Shown here one piece after another: positions 1 through 7,064 of a stretch of 21,227 nt of DNA. The notes below the pieces were generated by a model. It saw only the letters and a program-made list of their open reading frames with translations. It ran no database searches and had not been told where the DNA came from. The stretch comes from JBQCEE01 sp051960575 (GTDB lineage Bacteria > Actinomycetota > Actinomycetes > Mycobacteriales > Jatrophihabitantaceae). The translations under genes and the position numbers were made by a program. Numbering within the stretch: the first letter of the stretch is position 1; the number at the start of each line of letters is the position of its first letter. The stretch spans positions 1-21,227 of the forward strand of contig NZ_JBQCEE010000422.1 of assembly GCF_051960575.1 (NCBI RefSeq). Direction: 5' to 3'.

Positions 1-2199
1 CTCGTAGGTGGCGGTGCCCTCGCGGATCGTCACCCGCACGCGCGTGTCGCGCCAGCGCACGTGGAACTCCAGCAGCTCCCACCCAGGGGCGAGTTGCGGC
101 CGGAACGACAGCACACCGCCGACGTCGCGCAGGCCGCCGAAGCCGGCCACGACCGCGATCCACGTCCCCGCCAACGACGCGATGTGCAGGCCGTCGCGGG
201 TGTTGTGCTCGAGGTCGTGCAGGTCCATCAGGGCCGCCTCGGCGAGGTAGTCGGCGGCCAGGTCGTGCTGGCCCACCTCCGCGGCGATGACGGCCTGCGT
301 GCACGCCGACAGCGACGAGTCGCGCACCGTCAGCGGGTCGTAGTAGGCGAAGGCCTTCGCCTTCTCCTCGGGCGTGAACCGGTCGGAGGCCCAGTGCATC
401 GCCAGCATCAGGTCGGCCTGCTTGACGACCTGCTTGCGGTAGATCTCGAAGTAGGGCGCGTTCAGCAGCAGCGGGTAGCCGTCGGTGCGCGCGCTGCGCT
501 CGAAGTCCCACACCGCGTGGTGGGTGAAGCCCTCGTCCTGCTGATGCACGTCGAGGGAGTGGTCGAAGGGCACCGCGACGGTGTCGGCTGCCTGCTGCCA
601 CGCCTCGATCTCGGCCGCCGCGACGTCGAGTGCCTCCGCCTGCTGTGGCCAGCGCCGGGCAGCGGCGGCCGCACCACCGAGGTTGGCCGCGGCCATCAGG
701 TTCGTGAAGGCGTTGTCGTCGACGATGGCGCTGTACTCGTCCGGCCCGGTGACACCGTCGATGTGGAAGCGGCCGTCCTCGCCCGTCGAGCCGACCGACG
801 CCCACAAGCGCGCGGTCTGCACGAGCAGCGGCAGCGCGTGGTCGCGCTCGAAGTCGTCGTCGCCGGTCCAGCGCACGTAGCGCATCGCGGCGACGGCGAT
901 GTCGGCGTTGACGTGCAGCGCGGCGGTGCCGGCCGGCCAGTAGCCGGAGCACTCCTGGCCCCGGATGGTGCGCCACGGGAAGGCCGCGCCGTCGAAGCCG
1001 AGCGTGGCCGCCCGCTCGATCGCCAGGTCGAGGGTCGAGTGCCGCCAGCGCAGGGCGTCGGCCGCCGCGCTCGGCGCCGTCGCGGTGAGCACCGGAAGCA
1101 CGAACGCCTCGGTGTCCCAGAACGCGTGCCCGTCGTAGCCGGTGCCGGTGTGGCCCTGGGCCGGCACCGCGCGCCGCTCGGCGCGCACGGCGGCCTGCAG
1201 CGAGTGGAACAGCCCGAACCGCACGGCCTGCTGGATGTCGTCGGCCCCAGTGATGTCGACGTCGGCGCCGTCCCAGAACTCGGCCCACGCGTCGGCCTGC
1301 TCCTGCTCGACGCCGTCCCAGCCCACGCGTCCGGCCGCGGTCAGGGCGGCGTCGACCTGGTCGCGCAGGTTCGGCACCGACCGCTCGCTCGACCAGCCGT
1401 AGGCGACGAACTTGGTCAGCCCGAACGGCTCACCGGGCTCGACCTCGGTGGCGACGGTGAAACGGGCACGGTCGTTGGTGGCGTAGTTCTGCACGGTCGG
1501 GTCGTCGTTCGTGGTGACGTAGTTGTCCATCGCAACGGCGAGGTTGAGCTTGCTGGCCGCAGTGCGGTGCACGAGCATCGCGCGGCGCTCGGCCGCCCCG
1601 TGCTCGACGGCGACGAGCGGCCGGTCGAGGGCCGCGGCGACGCGCGGGTCGTCGGTGCTCCTGGGCACGTCCTCGTTGGCCACGAGTTCGGACTGCACGA
1701 CGATGCCGATGCGGCGGTCGAGCGGCTCGACGCTGTAGTTGATCGCGACGATCGAGCGGCGGGTGAGGGACACCAGCCGGGTCGACTTCACGCGCACGCG
1801 GATGCCCGACGGCGAGCACCACTCGACCGTGCGTCGTAGCACGCCGCGGCGCAGGTCGAGCACGCGCTCGTGCGAGAGCACCTCGCCGTAGCGCAGGTCG
1901 AACGGCTCGTCCTCGACGAGCAGCCGGATGAGCTTGCCGTCGGTGACGTTGACGACGCTCTGCCCCGACTCGGGGTAGCCGTAGCCGGCCTCGGCGTAGG
2001 GCAGCGGCCGCGACTCGTAGAACGAGTTGAGGTAGGTGCCGGGCAGCCCGTTCGGGTCGCCCTCGTCCAGGTTGCCGCGGATGCCGATGTGGCCGTTCGA
2101 GAGCGCGAACAGCGACTCGGTCTGGGCGAGGTCGGCGCGGTCGAACCCGACCTCGCGCAGGCACCACGGCTCGACTGGGAACCGTTGTTCGGTCGTCAT
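1..2199 (-). CDS. GH65 family disaccharide phosphorylase (C-terminus cut by window edge)
   Basis: Inverting phosphorolysis of an alpha-linked glucose disaccharide (maltose, trehalose, kojibiose or nigerose type) to glucose and beta-glucose-1-phosphate, in the cytoplasm. 733 codons are visible; the family is usually about 750-800 residues, so only the extreme C-terminus is missing. The N-terminal super-sandwich region carries SLFALSNGHIGIRGN near residues 30-45. The helical barrel carries the GVTGPDEY motif, whose Glu488 is the predicted general acid (Glu487 in Lactobacillus brevis maltose phosphorylase). The ATG at 2199 has a purine-rich AGGATGGG stretch upstream. It lies 47 bp downstream of the beta-phosphoglucomutase-like gene on the same strand, the usual pairing for this family. 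Sequence alone does not fix which disaccharide is used. The family call is very secure. Confidence 0.93.
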   Translation of the reverse strand, partial: MTTEQRFPVEPWCLREVGFDRADLAQTESLFALSNGHIGIRGNLDEGDPNGLPGTYLNSFYESRPLPYAEAGYGYPESGQSVVNVTDGKLIRLLVEDEPFDLRYGEVLSHERVLDLRRGVLRRTVEWCSPSGIRVRVKSTRLVSLTRRSIVAINYSVEPLDRRIGIVVQSELVANEDVPRSTDDPRVAAALDRPLVAVEHGAAERRAMLVHRTAASKLNLAVAMDNYVTTNDDPTVQNYATNDRARFTVATEVEPGEPFGLTKFVAYGWSSERSVPNLRDQVDAALTAAGRVGWDGVEQEQADAWAEFWDGADVDITGADDIQQAVRFGLFHSLQAAVRAERRAVPAQGHTGTGYDGHAFWDTEAFVLPVLTATAPSAAADALRWRHSTLDLAIERAATLGFDGAAFPWRTIRGQECSGYWPAGTAALHVNADIAVAAMRYVRWTGDDDFERDHALPLLVQTARLWASVGSTGEDGRFHIDGVTGPDEYSAIVDDNAFTNLMAAANLGGAAAAARRWPQQAEALDVAAAEIEAWQQAADTVAVPFDHSLDVHQQDEGFTHHAVWDFERSARTDGYPLLLNAPYFEIYRKQVVKQADLMLAMHWASDRFTPEEKAKAFAYYDPLTVRDSSLSACTQAVIAAEVGQHDLAADYLAEAALMDLHDLEHNTRDGLHIASLAGTWIAVVAGFGGLRDVGGVLSFRPQLAPGWELLEFHVRWRDTRVRVTIREGTATYE

Positions 2200-2246
2200 G
2201 CCACCCATCCTGTCCCGATGGGCGCCGCGCTTCACGAACGATCCGG

Positions 2247-2939
2247 TCACAACAGCTGGGCGAGGTCCGTGACGACGATGTCCGCCCCGTGCTCCTTCAG
2301 CGCCTGACCGTGTGCGTCGTCGAGGCGGTTCACGCCGACGACGTAGCCGAAGCCACCGGCGCGACCTGCGGCGACGCCGGCGGTCGCGTCCTCGAAGACG
2401 ACGGCCTGCTGCGGCGGGACGCCGACCAGCTCCGCCCCGGCGAGGAAGGTGTCCGGCGCGGGTTTGCCCTTGAGCCCGCGCTGCTTGGCGACGACGCCGT
2501 CGATGCGGTCCTCGACCCACCGGTCGAGACCGGTCGCCTTGAGCACGGCCGCGGTGTTCGCACTGGACGAGACCACCACCCGGTGCACGTCGGCCGTCGC
2601 GGCGGCGACGACATACCGCTCCGAGCCCGGGAAGACGCGCACACCCTGCGTGTCGATCAGGTGCAGCACGAACTCGTTCTTGCGGTCGCCGATCGCCTGC
2701 ACCTCCTCGTCGCTCAGCTCGATGTGCCGGGACGCGAAGAAGTCGCGCACGCCGTCGGCGCGGGGCTTGCCGTCGACGAAGTCGTTGTAGTCGTCCTCGG
2801 TGAACTCCGGCTGACCGCGCTTCGCCAGCTCGGGGTCGAAGGTCTGCTTCCACGCCTGCCGGTGCACCGACGCGGTGTCGGTGAGCACCCCGTCGAGGTC
2901 GAACAGGCAGGTCGTGATGCCGTCCGGCAGGCCGAGCAT
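2247..2939 (-). CDS. pgmB: HAD hydrolase, beta-phosphoglucomutase-like
   Basis: Predicted to interconvert beta-glucose-1-phosphate and glucose-6-phosphate, the step after GH65 phosphorolysis. The 230-residue protein has HAD motif I FDLDGVLTD (Asp14 nucleophile, Asp16 acid/base), an alpha-helical cap, motif II VVSSSAN, the motif III lysine in KGKPAPD and motif IV VFEDATAG. Asp at the second motif I position and the VLTDTASVH continuation suit a mutase of the PgmB group, although simple phosphatases share the fold. Its ATG overlaps the TGA of the upstream oxidoreductase by one base (TGATG), so translation is probably coupled. A GH65-PgmB pair also occurs in mycobacteria. The fold is certain; the mutase call rests mostly on context. 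Confidence 0.88.
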   Translation of the reverse strand: MLGLPDGITTCLFDLDGVLTDTASVHRQAWKQTFDPELAKRGQPEFTEDDYNDFVDGKPRADGVRDFFASRHIELSDEEVQAIGDRKNEFVLHLIDTQGVRVFPGSERYVVAAATADVHRVVVSSSANTAAVLKATGLDRWVEDRIDGVVAKQRGLKGKPAPDTFLAGAELVGVPPQQAVVFEDATAGVAAGRAGGFGYVVGVNRLDDAHGQALKEHGADIVVTDLAQLL

Positions 2940-3919
2940 CAGCGCCCCGCTGCGTCGCGCAGCTTCGGCAGCACCGTGCCGCCGTAGAAGTCGAAGAAGC
3001 CGCGGTAGTGCGTCGCCTGCTCGCGTCCGCCCATCTGGGAGATGTAGATGCGGTCGAAGCCGGCCTCGGCGAACGGCGTGAAGGCCTCGATGTGCCGGTC
3101 GACGTCGTTGCCGTAGGCGATCGAGTCCTTGATCATGTCGCGGGTGACGAGCTCACTGGCCTGCTCGAAGTGCTTGGGACTCGGCAGCACCTGCGACAGC
3201 TCGCCCGGCAGTTCGCTGTTCGGCCAGGTGCGGTACGCCGCGTCGATGGCGGCGTCGTCGTCCTCGCTCCACGTCACCTTGTAGCCCACCTCTGTCACCT
3301 TGCCCTCACCGCCCGCCTTGCGGAAGGCCGCGATGTCGTCGGCGCTCGGCGAGGTGCTCATGAACCCGTCGCCGATCCGGCCGGCCACCTCGATCGCCTT
3401 CGGGCCGAACCCGCTGACGTAGATCGGCGGCGGCTCGTCCGGCAGCGTGTAGAGCCGCGCTTTCTCGACCGTGTAGTGCTTGCCGTCGTGGTGCACGAAC
3501 TCACCGGTCCAGAGCCGGCGGATGACGTCGACAGCCTCCTCGAGCATCTCGAGCCGCACGTCGGCGTCGGGCCAGCGCTGCCCGGTGATGTGCTCGTTGA
3601 GCGCCTCGCCGGTGCCGACGCCGAGCCGGAAGCGTCCGTTCGTCAGCACCGCGCTGGTCGCGGCGGCCTGCGCCACGATCGCCGGGTGCTGCCGCACCGT
3701 CGGGCAGGTGACGGCCGTCGAGATCGGCAGCGAGCAGACCTGGCTCACCGCGCCGATCATCGACCAGACCAGCGGGCTCTCGCCCTGGGTGTCCGTCCAG
3801 GGGTGGAAGTGGTCCGAGATCCAGAGCGCGTCGAAGCCCGCCTGCTCGGCCAGCTTCGCCTGCTCGATGAGGTCGTGCGGCCCGTACTCCTCGCAGGACA
3901 GGAAGTATCCGATCTCCAT
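2939..3919 (-). CDS. F420-dependent luciferase-like oxidoreductase, glucose-6-phosphate dehydrogenase family type
   Basis: A 326-residue TIM-barrel luciferase-like monooxygenase relative that resembles mycobacterial F420-dependent glucose-6-phosphate dehydrogenase (Fgd). Matching features are SDHFHPW (His37 and Trp41, equivalent to Fgd His40 and Trp44) and GTGEALNE (Glu105, equivalent to Fgd Glu109), so hydride transfer to F420 is likely. From memory, Fgd carries a phosphate-binding lysine in a TSGKG segment; here the same place reads TSPSA (residues 189-193), so glucose-6-phosphate may not be the substrate. It is the first gene of the operon with PgmB and GH65, which makes a sugar phosphate substrate attractive but unproven. 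The start at 3919 gives the family-typical N-terminus. An open frame continues far upstream but is Arg/His-rich shadow translation. Confidence 0.88.
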   Translation of the reverse strand: MEIGYFLSCEEYGPHDLIEQAKLAEQAGFDALWISDHFHPWTDTQGESPLVWSMIGAVSQVCSLPISTAVTCPTVRQHPAIVAQAAATSAVLTNGRFRLGVGTGEALNEHITGQRWPDADVRLEMLEEAVDVIRRLWTGEFVHHDGKHYTVEKARLYTLPDEPPPIYVSGFGPKAIEVAGRIGDGFMSTSPSADDIAAFRKAGGEGKVTEVGYKVTWSEDDDAAIDAAYRTWPNSELPGELSQVLPSPKHFEQASELVTRDMIKDSIAYGNDVDRHIEAFTPFAEAGFDRIYISQMGGREQATHYRGFFDFYGGTVLPKLRDAAGR

Positions 3920-3928
3920 GGTGTCGTC

Positions 3929-3954
3929 GTGCCCCTCTTCGGAGGAGGCGAAAC
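3929..3954 (-). promoter_or_regulatory. Candidate stress-sigma promoter for the F420 oxidoreductase operon
   Basis: On the minus strand GTTT (3954-3951), a 16-base spacer, then GGGCAC (3934-3929), followed by 9 bases and the ATG at 3919. It resembles the actinobacterial SigF/SigB consensus GTTT-N15-17-GGGTAT with two deviations in the -10. Recurrence of the same geometry at neighbouring genes raises confidence, but this is pattern matching only. Confidence 0.35.
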
Positions 3955-3971
3955 CGAGGAGGCCTGTCCTG

Positions 3972-3997
3972 GTTTGCACAGTGCAAGCGTTGGGCAG
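3972..3997 (+). promoter_or_regulatory. Candidate stress-sigma promoter for the ThDP enzyme operon
   Basis: GTTT (3972-3975), a 16-base spacer, then GGGCAG (3992-3997), followed by 9 bases and the ATG at 4007. Transcription would begin at or just before the start codon. This fits the absence of a usable ribosome binding site: AAAGGA ends only one base before the ATG. Confidence 0.38.
3974..3986. promoter_or_regulatory. Perfect palindrome, candidate operator in the divergent intergenic region
   Basis: TTGCACAGTGCAA is a perfect inverted repeat with 6-base arms around a central A. It lies in the 87-base gap between the two divergent operons and overlaps the -35/spacer of the plus-strand candidate promoter. 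That is a typical place for a repressor operator. No regulator gene is adjacent, so the binding protein is unknown. Confidence 0.45.
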
Positions 3998-4006
3998 TGA
4001 AAGGAT

Positions 4007-5809
4007 ATGGCTGACACGGTTGCGGACGTCCTGCTGGCGCGGCTGAGGGAGTGGGGGGTCGAGCAGGTCTTCGGCTACCCGGGTGACGGCATCAACGGGC
4101 TGCTCGGTGCGTGGGGGCGCGCGGGCAACCAGCCCCGGTTCGTGCAGGCGAGGCATGAGGAGATGGCCGCCTTCGAGGCGGTCGGGTACGCGAAGTTCAA
4201 GGACACGAAGGACGCCTTCGCCGTCTGCACCGCGACGAGCGGGCCCGGGGCGATCCACCTGCTGAACGGTCTCTACGACGCGAAGCTCGACCACGTGCCG
4301 GTCGTGGCGATCGTCGGCCAGACCGAGCGCAGCGCCATGGGCGGCAGCTACCAGCAGGAGGTGAACCTCGAGCGGCTGTTCAGCGACGTCTGCTCGGCCT
4401 ACTGCGAGACGTGCAACGTGCCGGAACAGCTGCCGAACCTCATCGACCGCGCGATCCGCATCGCGATCACCGAGCACGCGCCGACCTGCCTCATCTTCCC
4501 GAGCGACGTGCTCGAGCTGCCCTACGAGCCGCCGGGTCACGCCTTCAAGCAGGTCCCGTCCAGCCTCGGTCTCGAGCAGCCGGTGATCACGCCCTCGGAC
4601 GAGGGGCTGCGGCGGGCCGCCGAGGTGCTCAACGCCGGGGGCAGGCCCGCGATCTTGGTCGGCCAGGGGGCGCGCGGCTGCGTCGACGAGCTCACCGAGA
4701 TCGCCGACATCCTGGGCGCGGGTGCCGCGAAGGCGCTGCTCGGCAAGGACGTGCTGCCCGACACCCTGCCGTGGGTGACCGGCTCGATCGGCCTGCTCGG
4801 CACGACCGCGAGCTACCACATGATGATGGACTGCGACACGCTGCTGACCGTCGGCTCGAACTTCCCGTACACGCAGTTCCTGCCCAAGCTCGACCAGGCG
4901 CGGGCGGTGCAGATCGACCGCTCGGGCGCCTGGATCGGCATGCGCTACCCGTACGAGGTGAACCTCGTCGGTGACGCCAAGGCGACGCTGCGGGCGCTGA
5001 TCCCGCTGCTCGAGCGCAAGGCCGACCGGTCGTGGCGCGACGAGATCGAGGCGAACGTCGTGCGGGCGAAGGAGGTCGAGCAGCGGCGCGCGCTCACCGA
5101 CGCCGACCCGATCAACCCGATGCGGATCTTCCACGAGCTCTCGGTGCGCCTGCCCGAGGACGCGATCGTCGCCACCGACTCGGGCAGTGCCGCCAACTGG
5201 TACGCCCGGCATCTCGAGTTCCGCGGTTCGGTGCGCGGCTCGCTGTCGGGCACCCTCGCGACCATGGGGCCGGCGGTGCCCTACGCCATCGGCGCCAAGT
5301 GGGCCCACCCGGATCGTCCGGCCATCGCCTTCGAGGGCGACGGCGCGATGCAGATGAACGGCCTCGCCGAACTGATCACGATCGTGCACTACTGGCGGCA
5401 GTGGGCCGACCCGCGGCTGATCGTGGCAGTGCTGCACAACAACGACCTGAACCAGGTGACCTGGGAGATGCGGGCGATGGAGGGGTCGCCGAAGTTCGCC
5501 GAGTCGCAGAGCCTGCCGGACATCGACTACGCGGCCTTCGCCCGCAGCATCGGGCTGCACGCGATCAACGTCGAGCGCACCGAGGACATCGGGCCGGCGT
5601 GGGAGGCCGCGCTCGCCGCCGACCGCCCGACCGTGCTCGACGTGCGGTGCGACCCCGACGTGCCACCCATCCCGCCGCACGCGCAGTTCGCGCAGGCCAA
5701 GGCCGTCGTCTCGGCGGTGCTGCACGGCGACGAGGACGCGAGCGGCTTCGTCAAGCAGGGGATCAAGCAGAAGGTGCAGCAGTACCTGCCCGGCACGAAG
5801 GAGTCCTGA
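4007..5809 (+). CDS. Thiamine diphosphate-dependent enzyme, pyruvate oxidase/dehydrogenase-like
   Basis: A 600-residue member of the AHAS/pyruvate oxidase superfamily. The N-terminal PYR domain begins ADTVADVLLARLREWG, carries GYPGDGIN and has the catalytic Glu51 in ARHEE. A central Rossmann-like domain follows, then a C-terminal PP domain with the ThDP/Mg2+ motif starting GDGAMQMNG (Gly444-Asp445-Gly446) and ending HNNDLN. The family oxidatively decarboxylates pyruvate or related 2-keto acids; FAD may be structural or catalytic. The first in-frame ATG (4007) gives the expected N-terminus. The stop overlaps the next start (TGATG). As the head of an operon with a GMC dehydrogenase and a mandelate-racemase-type enzyme, its true substrate could be a 2-keto acid from sugar-acid breakdown rather than pyruvate. 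Confidence 0.88.
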   Translation: MADTVADVLLARLREWGVEQVFGYPGDGINGLLGAWGRAGNQPRFVQARHEEMAAFEAVGYAKFKDTKDAFAVCTATSGPGAIHLLNGLYDAKLDHVPVVAIVGQTERSAMGGSYQQEVNLERLFSDVCSAYCETCNVPEQLPNLIDRAIRIAITEHAPTCLIFPSDVLELPYEPPGHAFKQVPSSLGLEQPVITPSDEGLRRAAEVLNAGGRPAILVGQGARGCVDELTEIADILGAGAAKALLGKDVLPDTLPWVTGSIGLLGTTASYHMMMDCDTLLTVGSNFPYTQFLPKLDQARAVQIDRSGAWIGMRYPYEVNLVGDAKATLRALIPLLERKADRSWRDEIEANVVRAKEVEQRRALTDADPINPMRIFHELSVRLPEDAIVATDSGSAANWYARHLEFRGSVRGSLSGTLATMGPAVPYAIGAKWAHPDRPAIAFEGDGAMQMNGLAELITIVHYWRQWADPRLIVAVLHNNDLNQVTWEMRAMEGSPKFAESQSLPDIDYAAFARSIGLHAINVERTEDIGPAWEAALAADRPTVLDVRCDPDVPPIPPHAQFAQAKAVVSAVLHGDEDASGFVKQGIKQKVQQYLPGTKES

Positions 5810-6234
5810 TGGCGCTCGTCGACACCCTGCTGCACGACGTCCGCACCGGCCGGTTCGAGCGCACGCTGGCGGCGCTCACCGCCGGCGGCGCGGCGATCAC
5901 CGCCGGCGAGAGCTTCATGGCCCACGACGGCGCGAGCTTCGGCAACAAGATGATGTGGTGGCCGATCGCGGTCGTGCCCACCGCCGTGCCGGCCGGGGTC
6001 GCGGCGGTCGTGTCGCAGCGGGCGGCGCACACGGTGCTGCCGTTCGTGTCGGCGGCGATCGTGGCGAACGGGCTGCAGGGCACGTACCTGCACTGGCGCG
6101 GCATCAGGCAGCGCCCGGGCGGCGTGACCCGCTACAACCTCGAGGCGGGGCCGCCGGTGTTCGCGCCGCTGCTCGCGTCCCTCGTCGGTGGCATGGGGCT
6201 GCTCGCCGCGGTGCTGCGGCGCGAGGGGTCATGA
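5809..6234 (+). CDS. Small four-helix integral membrane protein, function unknown
   Basis: A 141-residue protein with four hydrophobic segments at about residues 18-36, 49-69, 73-92 and 115-136, joined by short polar loops. One loop is basic (WRGIRQRPGGVTRYN, residues 96-110). No enzymatic motif, signal-peptide cleavage site or heme-ligand pattern is evident. Its ATG shares a base with the upstream TGA, and its own TGA overlaps the next ATG by four bases, so it is translationally coupled on both sides and probably works with its neighbours. A membrane anchor or quinone-side partner for the downstream GMC/subunit 3 pair is a reasonable guess, not something the sequence shows. Confidence 0.8.
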   Translation: MALVDTLLHDVRTGRFERTLAALTAGGAAITAGESFMAHDGASFGNKMMWWPIAVVPTAVPAGVAAVVSQRAAHTVLPFVSAAIVANGLQGTYLHWRGIRQRPGGVTRYNLEAGPPVFAPLLASLVGGMGLLAAVLRREGS

Positions 6235-7064
6235 CCACGCCGCAGGGCCGCGGGCGGTTCGAGGGCTTCGACGTCCTGGCGCAGGTGCACGTCTGGGACC
6301 AGGCCACGGCAGGTGTCGTCCTCGAACGGCTCTCGGTGCCGGGTGACCTCGCGTTCTTCCGCGGACGCGAGGTGGCCACCGCCCGAACCCTGCTCGACCT
6401 GCTGCTGGCGCAGGACTGCGAACCGAAGGTGCCGGTGCTCGAACTCGTCGACACCCGCCTCGCCCGGGGTGAGACCGACGGCTGGCACTACGCCGACATG
6501 CCCGAGGACGGCGAGGCCTGGCGCCGATCGCTGCACTGGTTGGACGAGGACTGCGAGATCGGGTTCGCCGAGTCGCCGGTCGAGCGGCAGCGGGCGTGCG
6601 TGCAGCAGGTACAGGACCTCGGCGACGCGGGGGAGCGATGGCACGACTGGTCGGCCGAGCACACGTGGTCGCTCTGGACGCGCTACGCCTGCACCGCCTT
6701 CTACTCGCACCCGTGGGCCTGGAACGAGATCGGCTTCCCCGGCCCGGCCTACCCCCGCGGCTACCTGAACCTCGGCGTGAACAAGCGCGACCACTGGGAA
6801 GCACCTGATGCCACGTCTCAGCGAAAGGGCGATCCGGCAGCGCAACGAATCGCCGTGGCTGATGCCGTCCGACGGCACCCGCACGAACCACCGGCTGCGC
6901 ACCGACATGCGCCGCTACGACCACACCGACGAGGTCGACCTCGTGGTGGTCGGTGCGGGTGCGGGCGGGTCGGTGCTCACGCAGCGGCTGGCGCGGCGCG
7001 GATGGAAGATCGTCGTGCTCGATGCGGGCCCGTGGTGGGACCCCGACCGCGACTGGGTGAGTGA
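6231..7064 (+). CDS. Gluconate 2-dehydrogenase subunit 3-like protein, apparent frameshift near the C-terminus
   Basis: Residues 1 to about 190 look like the gluconate 2-dehydrogenase subunit 3 family, the small partner of GMC flavoprotein dehydrogenases. Recognisable parts are FFRGREVATARTLLDLLLAQ and WTRYACTAFYSHPWAWNEIG, then PRGYLNLGVNKRDHWE. No Tat signal is present, unlike many periplasmic homologues. After DHWEA (about 6803) the frame continues to 7064 inside the GMC gene as an Arg/His/Ala-rich tail of about 87 residues, typical of out-of-frame translation. A TGA at 6806-6808, one frame over, overlaps the GMC ATG exactly as at other junctions in this operon. The natural protein therefore probably ends there, and one base is likely missing just upstream. 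The family call is good; the real end is probably 6808. Confidence 0.78.
   Translation: MTTPQGRGRFEGFDVLAQVHVWDQATAGVVLERLSVPGDLAFFRGREVATARTLLDLLLAQDCEPKVPVLELVDTRLARGETDGWHYADMPEDGEAWRRSLHWLDEDCEIGFAESPVERQRACVQQVQDLGDAGERWHDWSAEHTWSLWTRYACTAFYSHPWAWNEIGFPGPAYPRGYLNLGVNKRDHWEAPDATSQRKGDPAAQRIAVADAVRRHPHEPPAAHRHAPLRPHRRGRPRGGRCGCGRVGAHAAAGAARMEDRRARCGPVVGPRPRLGE

Noticed and set aside
61..1839. Long plus-strand frame opposite the GH65 gene
   Set aside because: It is rich in Arg, Gly, Val and His without motifs; the minus strand encodes a clear GH65 enzyme. It is a shadow of high-G+C coding.
3920..5725. N-terminal extension of the F420 oxidoreductase giving a 928-residue protein
   Set aside because: The extension is His/Arg/Val-rich antisense of the ThDP gene with no domain signal. 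The family start is at 3919.
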